From contig CAIIXF020000008.1 in the NCBI GenBank assembly GCA_903813345.2, forward strand, positions 6,954,366 through 7,018,365: 64,000 bases of DNA. The letters are read 5' to 3'. The translations under genes and the position numbers were made by a program. Under the pieces are notes generated by a model. That model ran no database searches. It had not been told where the DNA came from and saw only the letters and a list, made by a program, of their open reading frames with translations. Source of the stretch: Owenia fusiformis. Taxonomy: Eukaryota; Annelida; Polychaeta; Sabellida; Oweniidae. Shown here one piece after another: positions 1 through 12,400 of the stretch; position 1 is the first letter of the stretch; each line of letters begins with the position of its first letter.

Positions 1-485
1 ATACCACTCCTTTACACCAAACAGGAAATGAAAAAACATGTGGATTTTAGAATTTTTTGAACTAAGATAACAGAGTTCTGCTTTAGAGAGGCTCTATACC
101 ATAGGATAGCACAATCAATACCCCTCTGGAACCTTTTGCATATTGAGTTTCACCACATATTCATCTATCTACTTACCAACGAAAAAGTCCCAAATCCACT
201 GCTTTCAGTGTTTATTTTGCGATTGTAATGACTGATATAATTATTTTCGTGGAAAGTAATTCAATCTGAAGTTTGAATATACCTGGAGAATCCCCCTGTT
301 ATCTGATTGGTCGTTGAATTTGTTTATCATGAACCCGATTGGCTGCCTGGTGCAAGGTATGTATGGGCGCTTGTGTGACTCAATGGGGATTCCCAGGCAT
401 TTCAGGCATTAAAAGAAATCATCCCAACTATCATAATTTAAGCTTTTTGACAACAATTGAAAAATGCACATGAATTTATTTCTAG

Positions 486-3400
486 CAAGTAAAAAGAAAG
501 ATGAAGCGACGGCCAAGGAGGAAGAAATGGCCTTGTTCACCAAGTACTACACTGAGTGGAAAGGACCAGATAAGAAGAAGGGAGAGTCATACAAAGCTAT
601 ACCAAAGTTCTATTTTAAGGTTAATTTCAGGTTTCATTTTAACTGAAGTTACAAATATCCTAGTGTAGAATAATAGATGCATGTAAAATAGTTGTCAGTA
701 CTGAACAGTTTAACCTTTTAAAATACAAAGAAGTAATAACATGTAATTAAAGCTACAATTTTATGTGAATGGCAGAAATTTTTTAACTTCAAAATTTGTC
801 AAGAGAAATTCAATGCCTCTCCAGTAAAATTTTAAAAACCCATGAATTAAAAATCCAAAAATGTACTAAAAATCATCCACATCAAAATACCCATGTATGT
901 ATCAGCTCATGTTGAGTTTGTCTGAGCCTATTCTCACATATTTATAGAACTTTTAATATTTTACTAAGTAAAGTAAGAGACAATAAATTAAGATCTAAAC
1001 AAAGTTTGTTTATATTTCAGCTTCCATCTGAGGAAGAAACATTAGCTCAGAAACTACGTGAAGAGTCCAGGTAAAGAAAAATGAATCATGTGATCAGCTG
1101 CGCTTCATTAGAATTTAGATAAAAGGCAAACCAAATGAAAACAACTCAATTATTTTAACATGGACATCCTGCAAATTATCTCAGGATAACCAATTTTGGT
1201 GAAAAATAACTGAAGAAAAATAAACCCAGATAGTGTATCACTATTTGAATTCAAGATAAAAAGGTCTGGATTATTGATAAATAATCAATTGTAACTCAAT
1301 GATCTTTTAATGTGTGATATTCATAGCATTTGCATATGGTTTTTAGGGCAGTGTTCCTTCAGAGACGAAGTAGAGAACTGCTTGACAATGATGAATTACA
1401 GGTACGTAAAACTATTATTTCTTAATATGATCACAGTTTTACAATTCAATTGACTAAATTGTGATGTAACAAATTCCACCCAATCTGCATTCTTAAAATT
1501 ACAAGAAGCCCTTGCAAAAAGTAAAAGTTTGGAAACAAGACATTCATCATAAATCATCTTCTTATAATTCATTGAGTCCTTGGCTTACATACCTTAATAT
1601 ACTATTTTCAGGGTCTGTGGTTCCTATTGGATAAGCATCACACACCTCCATTAGTTGGAGAAGAACAGATGATTAATTATGAGGACTTCCTAAAGGTGGC
1701 GCAACAAGCTGGCAGCAAGTGCAAGTATGGAATATTTAATTTGATGAATTTGAAAAAATATGCATCTTTCTTGAGTGTTTGTTTCAATAAGAATGCTCGA
1801 CAAAGAAGTAAATCACTTTGTCTGTAATGGAAAGTTGTTTTATTTCACTATTTTAGACCCACATGATATTTGCCATTTTTGAAAATGTTGAAAATATATC
1901 TGAACTGTTTTTCTTTTTCCAAAATTGAATATATTCCCACCGCATATGTACTCTGAAGGTCATTATGATTTGGAAAATGTTAAAAAATATTGAAAATGTT
2001 CCTTTTTCATATGCGAAATATAATTTTTCAGACCATTCTTCACGGCATCTGTATTTGCCAAGCTACTCCAAACCGATCCTTACGGCAGAATCTCCATTAT
2101 GCAATTTTTTAATTATGTTATGAGAAAAGTGTGGCTCCACCAGACTAGGATTGGTCTCTCACTTTATGACGTTGCTGGTCAAGGTTTCCTTAAAGAATCT
2201 GTAAGTAAAACTTTCTTTTTTCATATCTTATTTCAGAAAAATCCAAGAAACAATCATGTATTCATGTACAGTAAAATAATGTTTAAATACAATTCTACAC
2301 CATACTTTTCACCTTGTTACAAAATAACATAACATCATCTTAAAGAATAAGCAAATGGCTTGCAGTCCCTTTATTCATTTTTTACAAAAGATGGTCACAA
2401 GTACACAATATAATATGTTTATGTTCTAATTCGTTACTCTAAACCAAACATAAATGATTATTATCTACAAAAGCTAAAGAAGGCCTCATTGCCCCAGGAC
2501 TGATAAAATGACTACACTTGAGTCCTAGGCTTATAATCCTTTCATCTAGAAATAGGAAAGTTTTTGCTTTGATTAAAAGATGTCACCCTTTTAAATGCAA
2601 TTTCCTTTCAGTTGATTCGCACTTGAAGTGGTTCATTTAGTTGCCACATAAGTTTTTTTCAACAACATCCCATGACAGATATTCCATCTCTTACAACATA
2701 AAGCAATACTTAAGGAATAAAGACCGAGATTTTATGATTTATAGCGCAATAAAGTTACTCTGTTCATTGCTTAAAGACTGAAATTGCATCGCGTTTTTGG
2801 TGATGGTCAGAATAAAATTTGAGGTCATATATTTGCCATAAATCATAAAATCGAGGTCTTTGTTGCAATTCTAATATGATAAACAGATACGAAAAACAAA
2901 TATTTACATTTATAAGAATTTTGGCAGTCATACATACTCCAATATAGACCAGTAAATAAATTGTTCTAGCATACATTGTATTTCCTAATTTTCCATCAGT
3001 ATAGCCATTAATATAGTTATATGGCCATTAACATAGTTTCTATATTGAGCTTACTTACTACTTTTCCCTTTGCTTGGCCTATGAGTATGGCAAAGTAAGA
3101 ATGTTAATGCTTATAGGCAGTTCTTGTGATATGTGATATATGTGCAGTAGTTTTGTATTTCCTAATTAGCTAAGTGCGATATGATATGTTTCCAATTAGT
3201 GAAAAGACATTGACATTTGTGACATCTCATAACACATAATATGCATTGATCCTCCTAGCATTGAAGCAAGTGGGAGCAGCACCCACCTGAGATTTTAATA
3301 ACAGGCTTGCACCCACCTGAAAATTCATTTTCACCCACTTGAAAATGAGAAAAATCATGAAAATGAGCATATACATGTACTTACAAATTTTGGTCTGAAT

Positions 3401-6400
3401 TGTGAAAATGAGAATTTTGCACCCACTTGAGAAAAATCCTGTGGAGAACACTGTAATATAATAAAGTCCAGTAGCCAATCAGGCTGAGCATCTGTGATGT
3501 TTTAAATTCACAATCCTAAATGATGTGACTACTTATACCTCAATATAAAAAATCATAACACCCTCAAAAGCACTAATCAACAGACTTTGCTACAAACCTT
3601 CTTTTCTGTAAATATTTAAGCTAAAAAAGATTCCTTGCTTACAGTAGTTTGATTTAGCAATATGACAAATGAACTTTGTAAGGCAATTTATTCACTCACT
3701 AGATAAGCAGTTTTTCAAACTGTGAAATTTACAGAAAAAAAGATTTGTATATTGTATTGAACTTTCTTGATGGTGCAATGTGTAGGTTATTTTTAGTAAC
3801 ATAGTTAGGAGCCGAATCCCTTTACCAATTTACATCACATAAAATATAAATATTCTTACAAATGATATCATATGATGTATTGGCATTTCCCTTATTGGTA
3901 TCATAATATAATCATATTAATATTTAGCGAATCAGTATAACATGATATTTATGAATATTCACCCAATTCAAATCATACGAGGGGTGATTCAAAAGTAATG
4001 GACAAAATTTTATAGGCATACTAAATTTCACCCAATCAGTCTAATTTTTTCACAGTGAATAGATCAATCAATTCTCTACTTTGTGTCGAATTCTCATTTA
4101 AATGCATTTGAAATTGTTTCAGCTATGCGTAACCATGGTAACAAGGGTAAGCATGGGTGGAATTGGTTTTTTAATGATAATTGAATGTTTTTGTCATTTT
4201 TGCTTGATTTCGTTTTAATGACTCAATTACCACACATGATATGTCTAACAAGCATGGTAATGCAATTGTCAAGCAAGACTCACATGCCCATGTGTTTGCT
4301 GTTGAGTTCTAAATTCAGCAACCAATTGTGTATGACATCACAATGATATTTCTAAGAATGATGAGACACAGTGAGTCAGAAAGTAGATCAGACTCTTAGA
4401 CTCACACACATCCAAGAAATGTCTACTTTACAACAAATCAAAGTTAAGCAAAGGATTGTTATTGAATATTTGGTAGCTACTGGAGAGACAAGGCAGGTAG
4501 TTGTCAAGAAAATAAAAGAGACACGTGGAGAAAAGGCCTTGTCAAGGCAAGCCATTGAGCGATGGTACAAACACTCTAGTGAAGGGGATACGAGAGTCTT
4601 AGATCTAAAGCGATCTTGAAGGCCCAATATCAATTTATTTCGATTACTTTTTGTATAACGCATGAAAAGTAACTTTAAAAATTGAGCAATGTCATTAGTG
4701 TTGTGATAATAACGTCCCTTATACCTATTTATTACAGGTCATGTAGACCATGGGCATGTGAGTCTTGCTTGACAATTGCATTACCATGCTTGTTAGACAT
4801 ATCATGTGTGGTAATTGAGTCATTAAAACGAAATCAAGCAAAAATGACAAAAACATTCAATTATCATTAAAAAACCAATTCCACCCATGCTTACCCTTGT
4901 TACCATGGTTACGCATAGCTGAAACAATTTCAAATGCATTTAAATGAGAATTCGACACAAAGTAGAGAATTGATTGATCTATTCACTGTGAAAAAATTAG
5001 ACTGATTGGGTGAAATTTAGTATGCCTATAAAATTTTGTCCATTACTTTTGAATCACCCCTCGTATATCATGTTTATCCAGTTTGCAAAATATTCACCTG
5101 ATCTACATCAAGAAAATGCTTCAATATATTTATCCAGTTGGAACTGCACCCTTTTTACATGTGAGGATATGCTTAAAAGCTTTCCTATAGTCCTTACTCT
5201 TGATGAGGTATACAAAAACATTGGTGATGGAGTTTAAGACAAGAATATTACTTGTGATATAATTAACCTGTCCACTTATGTACCTCCCAGGGTGTAGGGA
5301 GTAGAGGAACAAACACACAAAGAATGGTGTATAGCATGCAATGAATGATAAAAGAACAAGGCTAATGAGTTTAGCGAATCTTGACATACGTTTTGTCCAC
5401 TGAAGGTAACTATAGTATGTGTTTGGGTGTAGCTCTATCTCTATTGCACTCTCTGCCAAAGAATCAATGCCCTGTTCGATGCTTTCCGCATATTTGTCTG
5501 ATTTCGATTTCATGTATCTCAAATGCTTTTCTCCCCGTTGATCGAAGTTGTTCCGCACAGTTAGAAACCGGGAATCCTGTTGTTGCTGACGGTCCATATA
5601 GCCAAATTGGTTTGAACATCCGGGTCTCGGATCCAAAGGGTTCTCAGTTGGGCAATGCTGTATGATCTTCAGTGTCTTGTTCGAAGGCGATACTTTGTTT
5701 TGTTTGATTCGTATATGAAACACCTTAGGTTCACTTGGAATTAGGCCTTGTCTTGTGAGATGTCTAATATGCTGTGATAGCATGAAGAAAGTTGAACATT
5801 GTAGTGTGATTAGTATAATAAGATGTAAGAACACTACAATGCTGAGACCCATCAGGTGGTATCTGTTGATGAATCCATTACTGACCAAACACCCTACTTG
5901 AACCTCATCGGGATCATCATTGAGAAAGAAAAGAAAACTACACACGTAAAGAATCCATATAATCCAAGTCAGTATAATGAGTAGAAATGCAGTTCTCTTA
6001 CTAAAAGGCTCTTTAACCAGCGCACGTTTGGTCATCAAAAAGCTGTCGATCCACAAGAGGAAAACACCAGTCATTGTGACGCCACCTGAGATAACCACCA
6101 TCACAAGAACAACAAGGCACGGAGTTTTCTGATCTAGCAATTCAAAAACTTCCAAGAAAGCTCGTAGAACTAACAAACCTCCAAACACAATGTCGCTTAC
6201 CGCCAGGTGTCCACAGAAAATATGTGAAATGGATTGTAATTTTTTGTAGCGTACAATAGATATTACAACTAACGAGTTTAATGCAACTATTGTAAATCCA
6301 ATTGCAATTTGAATTAGAATGAATCCAATTTTTCTATCACTAACTTGAGTTTCTGTATCATTATATCTTGAGAAGTTGTTATTTGAATCCATTTTCAATC

Positions 6401-9400
6401 TTTTCTAATGAGTCTGTGATATGGTATGGTTATTATTCCCGCAAGTGTTTCTCTTCCAGGACCTCCTTTTTTACTCTAATTGGTCACTAATATGTCCACC
6501 AATCCTTTATATTTCATCCAAAGTGAACTGTTTACAGTATGTATTCTGTTACACTCTATTTTGGTTTTAATTATTCATGCGCATCTTCCTTCATTATAAC
6601 TCATATTTCACTTGATATTGTAAATACATATATATTTGTACGTCTCTTCTTCTTAAATCATGAGAAATTTTTCGAATTATGTATTAATTATCTCCTCTTT
6701 ATCTGCTGTATCAGAAACATGTTGTAGCTGACTAAAATGTTTAGATATTATATTATATTATTCTAGCTGTCCTCAAAGTTGACAATGCAGCTCTTATATT
6801 AATTAAAGGGATATTCCTGGTCAGACCATTTCTCTCCTGATATGATAGTTAAATAGGCCAAATCCAGTTTGTAAAATATTTGAGGCCTGTTATTATCCAC
6901 ACTTAATAACACAACTTTGGTAGATATCAAAAATATATGTGTTTGGTCAAAAATTTTGCTTTATATAAATACAGGGTGTGCCAAAAAATTGTGCAATTTT
7001 TTTAAAAGGCTAGAAAAGGGTCATAACATTAAGGTATTGACATAAAAATTGATATACAGAAATTTTAGGATAGGCATATTTTACCATTCAAATATTTAAG
7101 CTAATCCTGACTTCAAATTTTTTCAAGAGATCTTTGAATATCAGTGGTAAATTGTTTATGTGTCCAAGATTTACCATTTTTCCAAGAAAATGTGAACTTC
7201 TATGATTTTATGTGATTAACAATAACACATTCATTATGTTCACTGAATCTGCTACAATCTTTAATAATGGTTTAACCAATGGCTAGTACAGTTTTATAAT
7301 AAATATCTAACTATGGTATTATTAAATGCTGACCTATACCGGCGATTACTAGTGTTGTCGCGATGTGCCATAATCGTACATCGATGCATCGGCAATTTTC
7401 AGTAGTAAATATCGATGCACATCGCGATGTACATCGAGAAAAAGTCCGAGAAAAGTGCACTGAAATACCGAACGCTAATGCACTAAAATACCGAACATCC
7501 GGTACATCCGGGAACTTCTAGAAAGGTGAAATGAAAGTAAAGTTATTTTTTTACGGATTAATGGTTCATTTCGAATAGCTAAAACAGTTTTAAAGCGAAA
7601 GAATATCAGAAAACATTGGAAAATGAAATAAGACATGAGAAAGGTAAGCGATTTGCGTCAAAATAAGATAAGAAAGGGTGATTTTTAGCAAATTAATTTT
7701 TTTCAAAAACATCGATGTTTTGTTTCAGACATCGATGCATCGCCAGAATCAGCTTTGGCGATGTATATCGCGATGTATCGATTAATCGCGACAACACTAG
7801 CGATTACTAGAGTGCTGCTAACTCGATAAAAGGCTGGCGCTGGCTAGAATTGTCTATCGTTCTAGCCAGGATAAAGATACCAGTTCTTCAACTCGACAAT
7901 GGGAAGAACTGCTCTACCTTAGTGACTAATATGTCATGATATGACATCTAAAGAGTCAATAAAAGATATATAAATTCTTTATTTAAAAAATGTTCCATGC
8001 ATCCGCCTTTTACCTTCACTATCACACAGACACAAGGGCGTAACTGCAATGGCGCCATCCAGCATTTCTTGTGGTACTTCTTTCCACTTCTCCTGCAGAA
8101 CTTCTTTTAGTTAGTCAAAAGTTTGTGTGGGGATTACCATTAACTGCAAAATACTGCCTCCATGTGTGATAGTCACAGGGGTTGGCATCTGATGTATTGG
8201 GCAGCCATTCATAAGGACTAATAAATCTAGAGGTATCATCCTCCAGGTATTCCAAAGTGACCCTTGCCCGATGACTGGGAGCGATAGTGAAGGTGAAAGG
8301 TGGATGTAAGAACATGTGATTAATAAATAATTAATAGATACAGTATATACATAATACCATTGTGAGTAGATACCGATATAAAACTGTCCTAGATATTGAA
8401 TAAACAGTTATCAGAGATTGTAGCTGATTTAGTGAACATAATGGATGTGTTATTGTTGATCACATAAAATCACATTTTCTTGGAAAAACAGTAAATCTCG
8501 GACACATGAACAATTAACCATTGATATTCAAAGATCTGTCAAAAAAATTACAAGTCAGTATTAGCTTAAATATTTGAATGGTAAAATATGCCTATCCTAA
8601 ACTTTCTGTAAATCGATTTTTATGTCAATACCTTCGTATTATGATACTTTTCTAGCCTTTTCAAAAAGTTACAAATTTTTTTGGCCCGCCCTGTAGACTG
8701 TGCAAATCAAGAGTTTTATTGTCATAACTGACTCCAATATTATGGAAAGTATTTTCATGGTACTATGGTTATTGCAACCATAAAATAGGAGAGAAAAGGT
8801 CTGGCAAGGAATGTCTCTTTAATTAATATAAGAGCTGCTTAACTGTTGTCTGTTGACTCTGTTGCCTAATTCTTACGTGTGTTAAATTACATGTACATAC
8901 TAATGAACACTTTTCTTTCTATTCTTATTCTAATTTTCATTAATGGATCTATTTGTAATTTTTGAAAAAAAAACTTCCTTGGCAGAAGATGGGTACTTAC
9001 TATTATCTATTTCAATTGGTTGGTTCAGTTCAGGCATTCTTGAATTGTTTCCAATAAAGTTCCTATCAAAAAAGAAATAGGGTTAGTAACTGACAATAGC
9101 AATTTTAGAAATCTTGAAGATGTTATCAAAATCTCAGGGCATTTAAAGCACTCGAATGCATAATAAATATGCAATATTTGGATTTATGAAAATATAATAT
9201 AACAGTTTGTCAAGGGGAGTTGATTAATTGCACAATTGCCTTTAGGGAGTATAGTGGATTCATATACGGCAGTTACATTGAATTAATCAAGGGAGCATCA
9301 ACAGGTTTGAATATATTCTTTTACTGTCACCCACCTCTGTGCATTATGACTCAGTCAATACATAGGTTTTATCAAATGGTTTCCTCTGGGTAACTTGACC

Positions 9401-12400
9401 TGAGCCTTAATTTTATTTGTAGATTATGGCCAGTTGTTTTAGCCTTTCGAAAATTAATTGATTCTTTCCTACACTGAGCCATCATGAGAAATCATGGCCT
9501 TCTATTAGCTTCTTTCTAGTTGAAGACAGAAAGATGTAATGAGTACAGGGATGGATCTGGAAACCAACAAGGGGGCCATATTTGAAAACAAGCGCGGAAA
9601 AATTGGGCCCTTAAAACTTAATTGGCCCAAATATTTAACAAAGGCCCATTTTCTTGATAATTTGGCCTTAAATTAAAAAGTAAGGCCCGGTAATGCCTAA
9701 AAGCCAGACTTATTGGGGCCCACCCTTTGGGGGGCTAGTCCCCCTCCCCATATCTACCAGTGGAGTTTCAAAATGACATTAAGCACATTCAGGACAAGCT
9801 TTTCATGCTTGAGGACCAGCAGCACTGATAATCAGAAAATGTGTTTTTTACGCAAACATCATAAAATTAACCAAAAATTCCAACATAGTACTCAGTAAAC
9901 ATAAATCAAATCATTCCTGTAAACACCTACATTACTCAGAGACTTCAACATTCACGTTATTAATCAAGTTAGTTACAAGCGACAAGCAAGTGTCAACAAC
10001 ACATCACGTCATCACAGTTGCCCATATCAGGTTATATGCTAGCTTTAGGTCTCTAATAGAGTTTGATTATTAGACCTCGATATGATGTTGCATTTATTTT
10101 TAATTAAACAAGAGTAGAGAATGCTGTTAAGTTGGGTTCAGCAAAATGCCAATTTAGACAATGTCAGCATGTACAAGTATAATAACTACTATTACGAAAT
10201 TTACTCTGTTCGGTGACATTTGTTTCATAATGAGAATCGTGTTGTACACCAGGTTATACTTTCCTTTCAACAATCTATGGGTTTTTTTAACTTAGAGAAT
10301 TGTTAAATTACATGTACCAATTTTTATCACACTTTGAAAAAGTGCTGTTTTGTCATCGTATGTTAAAGATAAGAGGGGAGCATGTTTTCCCCGGGAAAAT
10401 AACAGGGAATAAAATTGATGTTCAAAAAATCCCGTATTGGATCCCGTATCAGCAAAATCCCGTATCAGATCCCGTATCAGAACTATTCCCGGTAATTTCT
10501 AATTTCTGAAAATGTTATATGATAAATTGTATTATTTTATGTCACAATCATTGGGTGATGATGACACACAAAAATAAAGAATAAAAGTTTTAGAAAATTA
10601 TTATAGAATAAATAGGTTATTGGTGGTCGTGATAGATGATATGAATTTTTTCCTTGAGAAAATATGATATTGGCCAAGGAAAATATCATATTGACCAAGG
10701 GCTATTCCTCGGTCAATATGATAATTTCCTTGGCTAATATCATCCCTTGATCAATATCATATTTACCTTGGCCAATATCATATTTTCCTTCAGAATAAAA
10801 TTCATATTCCATCCCTCCCATTAAATAACCTCTACATATTACTTCACTGCTAGATATATTTTCTAGCAAATGCGCACTTAAGATTATTTCTCCTTGTATC
10901 TTAGGTCCATTGAGACAAACAATATTAGCATGGTTATCACATAGTCATTGCCCTTATGGCCATACATTACATAATAGGTATTATATTCTATCCTCATTAG
11001 CATTAGATATTAACAAAGGAACAATCTCCACAATGTCATAATCTCCACAAGAGTCCCATACTAATTTCCCAGTTTGATTTTCAATCATGAAAACACCATA
11101 CCTTGGAAATCCAAGATGCAAGAGTCCTCTACATAGATGAAACATAAGCTGAGATTAAATATCTCAAATACCTCAAAGTATGTGTTGGCTCTCTTGTATC
11201 AAAAAATCTCTTCTAGTATTTTATGGAATGTTGTGGCTGAAAAGAAATGGAGTGTCACGTCAGGTTAATCAAGATGACACTGCCAATAACAAGCATCATT
11301 ACTCTGAGGTGGCTGTCAATGCTACTATCTTAAACAATATTACAGTGGTACTCTGGGGGTCAGAGTAATGCATATACCATAACAGGGGTTTGACTAGAAT
11401 TTCTCACAACAGGCTAGATAAATGATATGAAAACAACAGGCAAAATTAGATATGAAAATCTATCATGGTCATTATGTAATATTTTGTTCGAAACAGAATT
11501 TGCGGAAAGCAGTTAAGGTTGAGCTACCACTATCAACTAAAATTGTGAAACAGAGTGGTTCTTGCGAGAATACAATTGATGTCAATTATAGTTATGTAAT
11601 ATTTCATGTCACATGATACATCATGGGATCCGGCCATTGTTCAAACTCAAAAATGAAAAAATTGGCAAGTGCTAGTTCCATATTCACCATGACAATTACC
11701 CTGCGTGTAGAGTCTAGTTATAAACTACCCTCTGCCTTGTATAGACTATATTACAGTTTAGCAGCCCCGCCCCAACGACTGATTCCCATGACAGCTCGAG
11801 TCATAAATCATTTCAAACCTACCAGGCTGATCTTTTTCTCAACCAATCAACGAGTGAGAAGGAACACATGCTAAAAGTGTCCACAATAATTATGCGATTA
11901 CGTCAGAAAAATGACCATATATAGAAAGTCGGCCTTATTCAAGCGACAAACTCAGTGAGTTCAGAGATTTATTGAAAACTGAAAGAGTGAAGACGAAGGT
12001 CTCTTTTGAGAAGCATAGTTGAACGAATGCAAATGGTACAGGGGTACATGAAAAAGTAATTACTTAACAATCATATTGAAGCATGGTGCATTGTCATTTG
12101 ACAACTCAATGAGTATGATTGCCGTTTTGAGAATCATGGCTGGCAGTCTTGACAAGATGACAATGCTGTTAGCTAGTTTTGATATCAATTTCCTTGCTAC
12201 TGGCTAAAATTACAAAAATCATATTATTGTCATCTTCTCCAGCGGAGAGTAGGAAATTGAACAATTATCCATTATGACCTCATGATCCAATTATGGACCA
12301 AAACGGGCCACCTGGGGACCAGTGAGAGATCACGTGGTGGCCGATAACGTCACAACCAATTCGAATATTGCTTATTAAGCAGCTATAACAATCGTTAGAG

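Larger units (their letters stand above)
6972..8693. mobile_element. Decayed Tc1/mariner element with long inverted repeats, interrupted by a hAT element
   Basis: Inverted arms of roughly 350 bp run inward from CAGGGTGTGCCAAAAAA at 6972 and its near-complement ending CGCCCTG at 8693, with TA on both sides. The core holds a transposase remnant on the minus strand (8115-8315). A separate 450-bp hAT-type insertion sits at 7350-7799, so this element is older than that insertion. Confidence 0.88.

Noticed and set aside
464-485. ATG at 464 as the PPP2R3C start codon
   Set aside because: It is in frame, but TTTATTTCTAG immediately before 486 looks like an acceptor and the family has about 20 more N-terminal residues. 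Left open, not called as the start.
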